Source: an uncultured Pelagibacteraceae bacterium
GTDB lineage: Bacteria > Pseudomonadota > Alphaproteobacteria > Pelagibacterales > Pelagibacteraceae
Assembly: GCA_902523515.1 (NCBI GenBank)
Contig: CABYZT010000001.1
Coordinates: forward strand, 124,001-188,000
Direction of reading: 5' to 3'
DNA length: 64,000 nt
The notes under the pieces were generated by a model that was given only the letters and a program-made list of their open reading frames with translations, did no database searches and was not told the origin of the DNA. The first letter of the stretch is position 1. Each line of letters starts with the position of its first letter. This document shows positions 53,412 to 63,900 of this stretch, piece after piece. The position numbers and the translations under genes were made by a program.

Positions 53412-56400
53412 ATGAGCGAAAAATTACTTGTTCCTGACATTGGTGACTTTGAAGATGTTGAGGTTATAGAGATACTTGTAAAACCTGGTGATCAAATTAA
53501 ACAAAATGATCCAATAGTTACAATTGAAAGTGACAAGTCAAGTGTTGAAATTCCTTCTACCATTACTGGAAAAGTAGATAGTTTAGCAGTTAAAGTTGGC
53601 GATAAAGTTTCTAAGGGAGATTTATTGCTAAATCTTACACCATCATCAAAAACATCATCAGAAAGCACTCTTCCAAAAGATACAGAAAATATAATTAAAC
53701 AAGCTGAAGATGCAATGGCTGAAAAAAAAGAGGAAAAAAAAATTATATCTGAACCTATAATTGAAAAAAAACAATCTACAATTCAAGTAGTTAATGGGGC
53801 TGATATTGATCCACTTGAAACTCAAGATTGGTTGGAGTCTTTATCTGCAGTTATTTCGAAAGATGGAAATCATAGAGCTCATTTTTTAATTAAAGAACTA
53901 ATTAACAAAGCTTATCGTGAAGGAGCGAATATTCCTTATACTCAAAATACACCATACATTAACACAATACCTCCTGAAGCTGAAGTAAAGTCTGGTGGCG
54001 ATCAAAATATTGAAAGAAGAATTAGATCGTTGATTAGATGGAATGCAGCAGCAATGGTAGTTCGAGCAAATAAAAAATATCCTGAACTTGGTGGACACAT
54101 TGGTACATTTGCCTCTGCTGCAACATTATATGATGTTGGTATGAATCATTTCTGGAGAGCAAAAAATAACAAATTTGGTGGAGATTTAATTTATTTTCAA
54201 GGACATAGTGCTCCAGGAATGTATGCAAGGGCATTCTTGGAGGGTAGATTAAATGAAAAACAATTAGATAGTTTTAGACAAGAAGTAAAACCTGGAGGTC
54301 TATCGTCATATCCACACCCCTGGTTAATGCCAAAATTTTGGCAGTTCCCTACAGTATCGATGGGATTAGGTCCCATGCTTGCAATATATCAAGCAAGGTA
54401 CATGAAATATTTAATCAATAGAGGTTTGATTAAAGATGAAGGGAGAAAAGTATGGGCTTTTTTAGGTGATGGAGAAATGGATGAACCAGAGTCCATGGGT
54501 GCAATCGGGCTAGCTGCAAGAGAAAACTTAGATAATTTAATTTTTGTAGTTAATTGCAACCTTCAAAGATTAGATGGTCCAGTTAGAGGTAATGGAAAAA
54601 TTATTCAAGAACTTGAAGGAAGTTTTAGAGGAGCTGGGTGGAATGTAATAAAAGTTATTTGGGGATCATATTGGGACTCATTGATAGCTAATGATAAAAC
54701 TGGTCACTTAATAAAAATTATGAATGAAACCGTAGATGGTGAGTATCAAGCAATGAAAGCAAGAGACGGTGCTTATGTTAGAGAAAAGTTTTTTGGAAAA
54801 TCTCCTGAAACATTAGAATTAGTTTCAAGTATGTCTGATAAAGATATATGGCGACTCAACAGAGGTGGACATGATCCTCATAAAGTTTTTGCAGCATATG
54901 ATAAAGCAACTAAACATCAGGGGAGCCCAACAGTGATAATTGCAAAAACCATTAAAGGTTATGGAATGGGAAAATCAGGGGAAAGTGTAAATACTACTCA
55001 TCAAACTAAAAAATTAGATGTTGATGACTTGATGTACTATAGAGATCGATTTGATGTTCCCTTAACAGATGAACAGGTGAGAAATATTGAATACTTTAGG
55101 CCTGACGAAAAATCTCCAGAAATAAAATATATAAAAGAAAAAAGAATTAAATTAGGTGGATATTTACCCGAACGTTCGACTTTCGCTAAACCAATCAAAG
55201 CACCCTCAAAAGATATTTTCGATTTCATGAAAGAATCAACAGGTGAAAAAGAAATGTCTACTACTATGGCACTTGTGAGAATGTTAACAAATTTATTAAG
55301 GGATAAAAATATATCTCCTAGACTGGTTCCTATTATTCCTGACGAAGCAAGAACGTTTGGCATGGAAGGATTTTTTCAAAAAATAGGGATTTATGCGCAT
55401 GAGGGACAAAAATATGAACCTGAGGATGCAGCTCAATTAAGTTCTTATAGAGAAGATAAAAGTGGTCAAGTTTTAGAGGAAGGTATCAATGAAGCAGGTG
55501 CTATGTCTTCATGGATTGCTGCTGCCACTGCTTATACTAATCATGATATCGAAATGATCCCAATTTACATTTTTTATTCAATGTTTGGTTTCCAACGAAT
55601 AGGAGATCTAGCTTGGGCAGCCGGGGATAGCCAGGCTAGAGGATTTTTGGTAGGTGCAACAGCTGGAAGAACAACATTAGCTGGAGAAGGCTTGCAACAC
55701 CAGGATGGGCATAGTCATTTAATTGCATCAACTATTCCAAATTGTGTAACTTATGATCCTACATTTCATTATGAATTAGCAGTAATTTTTCGAGAAGGTC
55801 TAAGACGAATGCATGAGAAAAATGAGAATGTTTTTTATTATATTACAACAATGAATGAAAATTATTCACACCCAGAAATGCCAAAAGATAAAAATTGTGA
55901 GGAAGGTATTCTAAAGGGTATGTATAAAATAAAAGAATTTAACAAATACAAAAAAACTAAAATCCAACTTTTAGGATCAGGAACAATTCTGAGGGAAATG
56001 ATGTCTGCTGCAGAGATTTTACAAAATGATTATAAAATTGACAGTGAGATATGGAGCGTGACAAGTTTTAATGAATTAAGAAAAGATGGAATGGAGGTAG
56101 AAAGATTTAATCTTTTGAATCCTGATAAAGAACCTAAAAAATCTTATGTTGAGCAATGCCTGGGTCAAACAGAGGGCCCAATTATGGCTGCATCTGATTA
56201 TATGAGAATGAATTCTGATCAAATCAGACCTTATACTAATAAAAGCTTTTATTCATTAGGAGCAGATGGTTTTGGAAGAAGTGATACAAGAAAAAATTTA
56301 AGAAAATTTTTTGAGGTAGATAAAGAACATTTGGTTGCTTATGGTTTAAGTATTTTAGCAAAAGAACAGCTTATTACTTCCAAACATGCAAAAGATGCAA

Positions 56401-56450
56401 TGAAGAAGTATAATATTGATACTAACAAACCAATGCCAACAAAATTATAA
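53412..56450 (+). CDS. aceE: pyruvate dehydrogenase E1 (homodimeric) with fused N-terminal lipoyl domain
   Basis: The E1 part (about residues 130-1012) is a homodimeric AceE: GHIGTFASAATLYDVGMNHF, the ThDP motif GDGEMDEPESMGAIGLA...NCNLQRLDGPV and GLQHQDGHSHL. Unlike classical AceE (about 885 residues, no lipoyl), it begins with a lipoyl domain (1-80) with K42 in ESDKSSVEIPS, then a charged linker. The lipoyl part is strongly similar to that of aceF downstream. It starts TAATG-coupled with aceF. It makes the acetyl group of acetyl-CoA from pyruvate. Confidence 0.93.
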   Translation: MSEKLLVPDIGDFEDVEVIEILVKPGDQIKQNDPIVTIESDKSSVEIPSTITGKVDSLAVKVGDKVSKGDLLLNLTPSSKTSSESTLPKDTENIIKQAEDAMAEKKEEKKIISEPIIEKKQSTIQVVNGADIDPLETQDWLESLSAVISKDGNHRAHFLIKELINKAYREGANIPYTQNTPYINTIPPEAEVKSGGDQNIERRIRSLIRWNAAAMVVRANKKYPELGGHIGTFASAATLYDVGMNHFWRAKNNKFGGDLIYFQGHSAPGMYARAFLEGRLNEKQLDSFRQEVKPGGLSSYPHPWLMPKFWQFPTVSMGLGPMLAIYQARYMKYLINRGLIKDEGRKVWAFLGDGEMDEPESMGAIGLAARENLDNLIFVVNCNLQRLDGPVRGNGKIIQELEGSFRGAGWNVIKVIWGSYWDSLIANDKTGHLIKIMNETVDGEYQAMKARDGAYVREKFFGKSPETLELVSSMSDKDIWRLNRGGHDPHKVFAAYDKATKHQGSPTVIIAKTIKGYGMGKSGESVNTTHQTKKLDVDDLMYYRDRFDVPLTDEQVRNIEYFRPDEKSPEIKYIKEKRIKLGGYLPERSTFAKPIKAPSKDIFDFMKESTGEKEMSTTMALVRMLTNLLRDKNISPRLVPIIPDEARTFGMEGFFQKIGIYAHEGQKYEPEDAAQLSSYREDKSGQVLEEGINEAGAMSSWIAAATAYTNHDIEMIPIYIFYSMFGFQRIGDLAWAAGDSQARGFLVGATAGRTTLAGEGLQHQDGHSHLIASTIPNCVTYDPTFHYELAVIFREGLRRMHEKNENVFYYITTMNENYSHPEMPKDKNCEEGILKGMYKIKEFNKYKKTKIQLLGSGTILREMMSAAEILQNDYKIDSEIWSVTSFNELRKDGMEVERFNLLNPDKEPKKSYVEQCLGQTEGPIMAASDYMRMNSDQIRPYTNKSFYSLGADGFGRSDTRKNLRKFFEVDKEHLVAYGLSILAKEQLITSKHAKDAMKKYNIDTNKPMPTKL

Positions 56451-57712
56451 TGTCAGAAACTGAGATTAAAGTACCTAATATTGGAGATTTTAAAGATGTT
56501 GAGGTTATTGAGGTATTAGTTACCGAAGGTCAATCAATTAAAAAAAATGATGCCTTAATAACAATTGAAAGTGATAAATCTAGCGTAGAAATACCATCAA
56601 ATTTAGAGGGTAAAATTAAAAATTTAAAAATAAAAGTAGGAGACAAAGTTTCTGAGGGCGACTTAATTTTAACTTTAGATAGTGATACAGAAGTTAAAAA
56701 GGAAGAGGTTAAAAAAAAACCAGAAATTGAAAAGGAGTCAAAAAATATTGAGGTAATAAAACCTGAAATCCAAGAAAAAACATTTTCTAAAAATAATATT
56801 TCAGACATTTCATCCGCAAGTCCAAAAGCTAGAAAATTTGCTAGAGAACTTGGTGTAGATATTAATCAAGTAGCAGGAAGTCAGAAAGATGGCAGAGTTG
56901 TTGAAGATGATATTAAAAAATTTGTTTCATCTAATTCAAAAAACAACGTTGTAGTAAAAGATAGTAAACCAGATAAAATTAAAAACGAATTTGAACATTC
57001 TGATTTTGGTGAAATAGAAATTAAAGATATACCAAGAGTAAAAAAATTATCATCAAAATATCTTACAAATTCATGGACAACAATTCCTCATGTTACAAAT
57101 CATGATGAAGCCGACATAACGGAGATGGAAAGTTTTAGAAGTTCATTAACAGATATGTATACTGGAGAAAAAATTAAAATTACACCTCTAGCATTTATAA
57201 TAAAGGCTTTAGTTGCATCTCTTAAGAAATTTCCTAGTTTTAATTCTTCTATCGACGAAATTGAGACTGGAAAAATGACTTTAAAAAAATATTACCATAT
57301 TGGGATAGCAGTTGATACGCCAAATGGATTAATGGTTCCAAAAATAAGAAATGCAAATAACAAAAAAATTTCTCTGATAAGTAAAGAATTAAAAGAGGTA
57401 AGCGAACTTTGTAGAAATTTAAAAATTGATAAAAAAGAATTGTTTGGCGGCTCGATGACGATTACGAGTTTAGGTGGTATAGGAGGTTCATTTTTTACTC
57501 CTATAATTAATTATCCTGAAGTTGCTATATTAGGAGTTGGAAGATCAGAAAAAAAACAAATTTTTATGAATGGAAAGTTTCAAACTAGGACTATGCTGCC
57601 AATTTCTTTATCTTATGATCACAGAATTATTGATGGTGCAGAAGCAGCTAGGTTTAATAACGATCTAAAAGAAAATTTAGGCAAAAATTTTGCTTATAAA
57701 CTAGCCGTCTAA
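56450..57712 (+). CDS. aceF: dihydrolipoamide acetyltransferase (PDH E2)
   Basis: This 420-residue E2 has one lipoyl domain (1-80, K43 in ESDKSSVEIPS), a peripheral subunit-binding domain (about 120-160, SPKARKFARELGVDINQV), and the catalytic acetyltransferase domain (about 195-420) with LSYDHRIIDGAEAARF. E. coli AceF has three lipoyl domains; here one is in E2 and another sits on E1. No lpd (E3) gene is found nearby. Confidence 0.96.
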   Translation: MSETEIKVPNIGDFKDVEVIEVLVTEGQSIKKNDALITIESDKSSVEIPSNLEGKIKNLKIKVGDKVSEGDLILTLDSDTEVKKEEVKKKPEIEKESKNIEVIKPEIQEKTFSKNNISDISSASPKARKFARELGVDINQVAGSQKDGRVVEDDIKKFVSSNSKNNVVVKDSKPDKIKNEFEHSDFGEIEIKDIPRVKKLSSKYLTNSWTTIPHVTNHDEADITEMESFRSSLTDMYTGEKIKITPLAFIIKALVASLKKFPSFNSSIDEIETGKMTLKKYYHIGIAVDTPNGLMVPKIRNANNKKISLISKELKEVSELCRNLKIDKKELFGGSMTITSLGGIGGSFFTPIINYPEVAILGVGRSEKKQIFMNGKFQTRTMLPISLSYDHRIIDGAEAARFNNDLKENLGKNFAYKLAV

Positions 57713-57718
57713 TCAGAA

Positions 57719-58612
57719 ATGTCTAAAACCATCTCGTTATTCAGTGCTTTATTGTGTACTTTCATTTGGGGGACAACTTTCATTGCCCAAGACACAGGCA
57801 TGGATAATATTGGTCCTTTTACATTTAATGCTGTGAGGTTTTTTGTTGGTTTTTTAGCCATAATTCCACTTATGGTTTTATTTGAATTAAAAAATTTTAA
57901 ATCAGAATTTAAATTAGATAAAAAAACTTTCATAATTTATTCATTATTAATCGGAATTTCTTTATTTTTAGGCTCAGCACTACAACAAGTTGCTTTACTT
58001 TATACAGATGTTGCAAATGCTGCTTTTTTTACAATTTTTTATGTGCCAATGGTACCGATTATCATTTTTATGTTTGGTAAAAAATCAATGCATTGGAGTG
58101 TATGGCCTTCTGTAATTCTATGTTTAATTGGAGGATATTTATTAACAAATTTTCATGATGCAACAGTAAGGTTAGGAGATACTTTGGTTGTTCTCGGAGC
58201 TTTATTTTGGAGCACTCATATCATTTTTACTGGGATCATTATAACTAAATACAATCTTCCACTTACCTTAGGAGCTGCACAGACTTTAATTGTGGCTATT
58301 TTTTCATTTATAATTGGAATTATTTACGAAGAATTTATTTTCAGCAATATTTTAATGGAAATTTATTCAATTTTATATGCAGGTATATTATCTGGTGGAT
58401 TTGCATTTGTATTACAAATTTATGCACAGCGCAATATTACCCCAGCACCTGCTGCTATAATTTTTTCTCTTGAAGGTGTATTTGCAACTATAGCTGCTTG
58501 GTTTATTTTAAATCAAATTCTAGATGTTAATAATTTACTTGGATGCTTTTTTATTCTATGTGGAGTTCTCTTGTCTCAATTACTACCTTTAATTAAAAAG
58601 AAATATACTTAA
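57719..58612 (+). CDS. EamA/DMT-family transporter
   Basis: This 297-residue protein has ten predicted helices in two EamA repeats (about 5-140 and 150-290), with WGTTFIAQDTG near the start and the FSLEGVFATIAAWFIL of the second repeat. Family members export or import metabolites such as amino acids; the substrate is unknown. It starts 6 bp after aceF and overlaps convergent uppP by 4 bp. Confidence 0.88.
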   Translation: MSKTISLFSALLCTFIWGTTFIAQDTGMDNIGPFTFNAVRFFVGFLAIIPLMVLFELKNFKSEFKLDKKTFIIYSLLIGISLFLGSALQQVALLYTDVANAAFFTIFYVPMVPIIIFMFGKKSMHWSVWPSVILCLIGGYLLTNFHDATVRLGDTLVVLGALFWSTHIIFTGIIITKYNLPLTLGAAQTLIVAIFSFIIGIIYEEFIFSNILMEIYSILYAGILSGGFAFVLQIYAQRNITPAPAAIIFSLEGVFATIAAWFILNQILDVNNLLGCFFILCGVLLSQLLPLIKKKYT

Positions 58613-59373
58613 TAAATTAAACTAAATAAAATTAAGGCAATTATTATTCTATAAATTACAAAAGCATTCATTGAAAATTTATTTATATAAATTAAAAAGA
58701 ATTTAACTGTTAGAAAAGAAAAAATAAAAGAAGATATAATTGCGATAACAACTAAGTAATTAAACTGAATTGATTGTTCAAAAACATCTTTCAAGCTTAA
58801 GACACTAGCTCCAGCTAATGCTGGGATTGAAAGTAAAAAAGATATCTTACTTGAATCTACTCTATTAAATTTTAAAATTCTCGCAGCTGTTATGGTAATT
58901 CCTGCTCTACTCACTCCAGGTACAATAGAGAAAATTTGGAAAACACCTATAAATATTATTGACTGAAAATTTAAATTTGAAGAAATTTTTTTATCAAATC
59001 GATTCTTGTCTGAGATGTATAAAATAATTGCGAATATTAAAGTAGTCCAAGCAATGACTTCTAAATTTCTTAACTGATAAATTAAATTTGTACTATAAAG
59101 TATGTATCCAACAATTATTAATGGAATAGATCCTAATACAATTAAATTTATAATTCTTTTATTTTTTCTGATATCAAACAATTCATCTTTAAAAAAATAA
59201 ATTATAGCTATTAGTGAACCTAGATGGAGGCTAATATCAATAAGCAAAGAACTAGATTTAAATTCATATAAAGTAGAAACCAAAATTAAATGAGCAGAAG
59301 AACTAATAGGAAGAAATTCAGATATTCCTTGAATTGCAGAGAGAATTAAAACTTCTATAATATTTTGAAACAT
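58609..59373 (-). CDS. uppP: undecaprenyl-diphosphatase
   Basis: This 254-residue integral membrane phosphatase (BacA) recycles the lipid carrier for cell-wall and glycan synthesis. Signatures are GISEFLPISSSAHLIL with the catalytic Glu/Ser region at the N-terminus and PGVSRAGITITAARIL. The glycan genes at 15-20 kb would use the same carrier. Confidence 0.94.
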   Translation of the reverse strand: MFQNIIEVLILSAIQGISEFLPISSSAHLILVSTLYEFKSSSLLIDISLHLGSLIAIIYFFKDELFDIRKNKRIINLIVLGSIPLIIVGYILYSTNLIYQLRNLEVIAWTTLIFAIILYISDKNRFDKKISSNLNFQSIIFIGVFQIFSIVPGVSRAGITITAARILKFNRVDSSKISFLLSIPALAGASVLSLKDVFEQSIQFNYLVVIAIISSFIFSFLTVKFFLIYINKFSMNAFVIYRIIIALILFSLIY

Positions 59374-59480
59374 TGTTTCTTCGTAACTTATAAAGTATTT
59401 ATTTAAAACAATTCGATTTAAGCATAATAGCTATGCAATAATTAAAAACGTGTTAATTGGCGGTAATAATTTAAAAATTA

Positions 59481-59499
59481 AGGTCAATATATATGACCT
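59481..59499 (+). promoter_or_regulatory. inverted repeat in front of gltD
   Basis: AGGTCA and TGACCT (7 bases apart) form an exact 6-bp inverted repeat about 57 bp before the gltD ATG, in a 183-bp gap otherwise without genes. The spacer is also AT-only. A second, weaker repeat (GCATA-N5-TATGC, 59422-59436) is nearby. It looks like an operator, not a terminator, but the regulator is unknown. Confidence 0.45.
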
Positions 59500-59556
59500 A
59501 TTTTATGCTTTATATACATAAATCAGGGTATATTTTGCCAAAACTTAAATAATATT

Positions 59557-60996
59557 ATGCCTGATAAAATGCTCAAATTTGTTAAAATAGGTCAACAAAC
59601 TCCACCTAAAAGAGAAGTTGATACGAGAAAGGAAGATTTTAACGAAATTTACGACGAGTATATCAATGAAAAAGCCAAAGAACAGTCGAGTAGGTGTTCG
59701 CAATGTGGAGTACCTTTTTGCCAAGTTCATTGTCCTTTAAGTAATAACATTCCAGATTGGCTTAAACTGACAGCAGAGGGAAGATTAAAAGAGGCGTATG
59801 AATTATCCCAAAGCACAAACAACATGCCTGAAGTGTGTGGCCGAATTTGCCCCCAAGATAGATTATGCGAGGGAAATTGTGTAATTGAACAGTCTGGTCA
59901 TGGAACAGTAACTATTGGATCAGTAGAAAAATATATTACAGATAATGCTTGGGCTCAGGGCTGGGTAAAACCAATTAAGGTAACGAATGAAAAAAATCAA
60001 AGCGTAGGAATTATAGGAGCAGGTCCTGCTGGTTTAGCTGCTGCAGAACAATTAAGAAAAAATGGGTATAAAATAACTGTCTACGATAGATATGATAGAG
60101 CAGGAGGATTATTAATTTATGGAATTCCAAATTTTAAATTAGAAAAAGAAGTTGTAGAGCGAAGAACAAAACTCTTAAAGGATGGAGGAATTGAATTTGT
60201 TCAAAATTTTGAAGTTGGTAAGGATGCCAGTCTAGACCAATTGAGAAAAAAACACGATGCAATTTTAATTGCTACAGGAGTTTATAAAGCAAGAGAAGTG
60301 AACTTACCTGGAAATGATCTTGATAATATTTTTCCTGCAATGGATTTTTTAACAGCATCTAATAAAAAAGGTCTAGGAGATGATGTTGAGTTGTTTGATA
60401 AAGGAATTTTAAACGCAGAAGGTAAAGATGTTATTGTAATCGGTGGAGGTGACACAGCAATGGATTGTGTGAGAACTTCTATAAGACAGAAGGCAAAATC
60501 TGTTAAATGTTTGTATAGAAGAGATAAAGAAAATATGCCAGGATCTGCAAGAGAAGTTGCAAATGCAGAAGAAGAAGGTGTTGAATTTGTTTGGTTATCA
60601 AGTCCTAAAGAATTTAAAGGTACAAATAAAGTAGAAAAAATAATTGTAGATCAAATTAAGCTAGGTGATCCAGACGAGACAGGAAGAAGAAAGCCACAAG
60701 TACAAGAAGGCTCAAGTTACGAAACAAAAGCAGATATGGTTATCAAAGCACTAGGTTTTGATCCTGAGGATTTACCAAATTTATTTGATAGCAGTGAATT
60801 ACAAGTAACAAAGTGGGGAACAATTAAAACAGATTTTGATACTATGGAAACAAATATAAAAGGGGTGTTTGCAGCTGGTGACATAGTTAGAGGAGCTTCG
60901 TTAGTTGTTTGGGCGATAAAAGATGGAAGAGATGCAGCAGCTTCAATTAAAACTTATCTAGAGAGCAAATCTAAAGTAGAAAAAAGAGTGGCTTAA
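59557..60996 (+). CDS. gltD: glutamate synthase (NADPH) small subunit
   Basis: This 479-residue beta subunit has N-terminal Cys for the 4Fe-4S clusters (C47, C50, C55, C59 in CSQCGVPFCQVHC; then CGRICPQDRLCEGNC), FAD motif GIIGAGPAGLAAAEQL and NADPH motif VIVIGGGDTAMDCVR. It passes electrons to GltB to make glutamate from glutamine and 2-oxoglutarate. The stop shares a base with gltB (TAATG). Confidence 0.97.
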   Translation: MPDKMLKFVKIGQQTPPKREVDTRKEDFNEIYDEYINEKAKEQSSRCSQCGVPFCQVHCPLSNNIPDWLKLTAEGRLKEAYELSQSTNNMPEVCGRICPQDRLCEGNCVIEQSGHGTVTIGSVEKYITDNAWAQGWVKPIKVTNEKNQSVGIIGAGPAGLAAAEQLRKNGYKITVYDRYDRAGGLLIYGIPNFKLEKEVVERRTKLLKDGGIEFVQNFEVGKDASLDQLRKKHDAILIATGVYKAREVNLPGNDLDNIFPAMDFLTASNKKGLGDDVELFDKGILNAEGKDVIVIGGGDTAMDCVRTSIRQKAKSVKCLYRRDKENMPGSAREVANAEEEGVEFVWLSSPKEFKGTNKVEKIIVDQIKLGDPDETGRRKPQVQEGSSYETKADMVIKALGFDPEDLPNLFDSSELQVTKWGTIKTDFDTMETNIKGVFAAGDIVRGASLVVWAIKDGRDAAASIKTYLESKSKVEKRVA

Positions 60997-63900
60997 TGAA
61001 AAATTATAAAAAGAACCTTCACCTTTTAAAAGAAAATAATGTTTATTCAGAAGATATGGAGCATGATGCTTGTGGTGTTGGTATAATTGCATCAACTGAA
61101 GGTAAAAAATCTCGTAAAGTTGTAGAGTATGGTATTGAAGCGTTAAAAGCAGTTTGGCATAGAGGCGCTGTAGATGCCGATGGGAAAACTGGTGACGGGG
61201 CTGGAATTCATGTTGAAATACCAAAAGATTTCTTCATTGAAAAGATAGAAGTGACAGGACACACACATGACAATTCTGAAATATGTGTGGGTATGATATT
61301 TCTGCCTCGGAATGATTATGCAGCGCAAGAAAGTTGCAAAACTATTGTAGAAAGTGAATTAACAAAAAATGATTTTAGTATTTACGGTTGGAGACAGGTT
61401 CCAGTTAATCCAAAAGTTTTAGGAGAAAAGGCATTCCAAACAATGCCTGAAATTATCCAAGTATTGTTTAAACCTTATAATCCAGAATTAACAAATAAAG
61501 ATTTAGAAAGAAAAATTTATGAAACTAGAAGAAAGATAGAAAATGAAGCTTTTAAAAAATCTTTAAACAATTTTTATATTTGTTCATTGAGTTCTAAATC
61601 TATCATTTACAAGGGGATGTTTTTAGCTGAAGCTATTTCAGATTTTTACCTTGATTTAAAAGATGAGAGATTTATTTCAAGGTTTGCTATTTTTCATCAA
61701 AGATTTTCAACAAATACAGCGCCTAGCTGGAATTTAGCTCAACCCTTTAGAGCTATAGCGCATAATGGAGAAATTAATACTTATAGAGGAAATAAAAATT
61801 GGATGAAAGTTCATGAACAAGAGATGAACAGTCCCCTTTTTGACGATGTTGAGAACTTAAAACCTGTTATACAACAGGGAGCATCAGACTCTGCTGCATT
61901 AGACAATGTTTTTGAATTATTAAATATATCTGGTCAGCCTGCACCTTTGGCTAAGCTTATGTTAGTTCCAGACGCATGGTCTAAAAAAAATAAAACTCTA
62001 CCAAAAGATCACCAACAATTATTTAATTTTTTGAACAGTACAATGGAGCCATGGGATGGACCAGCTGCTATTGCTGGAACTGATAATGAGTGGGTTATAG
62101 CTGCAAATGATAGAAATGGATTAAGACCTTTAAGATACGCAATTACAAAAGACAAATTATTATTCGCAGGTTCTGAAACAGGAATGATTGAATTAAATGA
62201 AAAAAGAATTTTGTCAAAGGGAAGATTGGGTCCCGGGGAAATAATTGGAGTTAGAATAGAAAAAGGTAAAGTATTTACAAACAAGCAAATAAAAGATTAT
62301 TTAGCCAAAGAGTATAAACACTTTAATTCACAAATTATCGACCTAGATGATAAGTTAACTATTTCAGATGAAAAAAATTCTTTTTCGGGAGATGATTTAA
62401 GAAGAAGGCAATATACTTTTGGAATAAGTCTAGAAGATCTTGAGCTCATACTGCATCCTATGGCAGAAGATGCTAAAGAAGCAACTGGATCTATGGGGGA
62501 CGATACACCATTGGCTGTTTTGTCAGATAGGTATAGACCGCTGTACCACTTTTTTAGACAAAATTTTAGTCAAGTCACAAACCCACCAATAGACTCTTTA
62601 AGAGAAAATAAGGTTATGAGTTTGAAAACAAGATTTGGAAATCTTGGAAATATTTTAAATTTTGATAATTTAACAAAGCAAAATATATATGTTTTAAATA
62701 GTCCAATATTATCAAATTCTCAGTTTGAAAAATTTATAAATTTTTTTGGCAACAATTCATCTATAATTGATTGTACTTTTTCTGAGGAAGAAACTTTATT
62801 TGATTCAATTAAAAAAATTCAAAAAGAAGCTGAAATTGCAGTAAGACAGGGAGTTACTCAATTGATTTTAAGTGACAAAGAGCTTTCTAGCTTTAAACTT
62901 CCAATACCAATGCTTTTAGCAGTTGGATCAATTAATTCATTCCTTATTGAAAAAAAACTAAGAGGATATGTATCAATAAATGTTCAATCTGGAGAGGCTT
63001 TAGATACACACTCTTTTACAACCTTAATAGGAGTTGGAGCAACTACTGTAAATCCATACTTAGCATTTGATAGTTTATTTCAGCGTCATGAAAAGAAATT
63101 ATTTGGTCAATTTAGCTTTGATGAATGTGTAGAGAGATACATAAAATCAGTAAACGCAGGTTTATTAAAGATCATGTCTAAGATGGGTATTTCAGTTCTA
63201 AGTTCTTATAGAGGTGGATGTAACTTTGAAACTGTAGGTTTAAGTAGAACAATTGTTGCAGATTATTTTCCAGGAGTTGTCTCTAAAATTTCAGGTATTG
63301 GACTTACGGGTATAGAGAAAAAAATTAGAGAAATTCATAAAGAGGCATTTGAAAGTTCTGAAACCATATTGCCGATAGGTGGTATATATAGATATCGTAA
63401 AAATGGTGAAACTCATCAATATCAAGGAAAATTAATTCATTTACTTCAAAGTGCAGTAGGATCTAATTCTTATGATGCCTATAAAAGATATGCGGATGGA
63501 ATATACAGCTTACCACCTATTAATCTTAGAGACTTAATTGATTTCAGAGAAAAAAAATTAAGTGGGCCAATAGATATTTCTGAGGTTGAGCCAATAGAAA
63601 ATATTTTAAAAAGATTTGGAAGTGGGAGTATGTCTCATGGAGCTTTATCAAAAGAGGCGCATGAAACTTTGGCAACTGGTATGAATAGGATTAAAGGTGC
63701 TTCATGTAGTGGAGAGGGCGGTGAAGATGCAAGTAGATTTAAAGTTTTAGATAATGGTGACAGCGCAAACTCAAGAGTAAAACAAATAGCTTCTGCAAGA
63801 TTCGGAGTTACAGTTAATTATCTTAATAATTGTAATGAGATAGAAATTAAAATTGCACAAGGCGCTAAGCCTGGTGAGGGAGGTCAGCTACCAGGATTTA

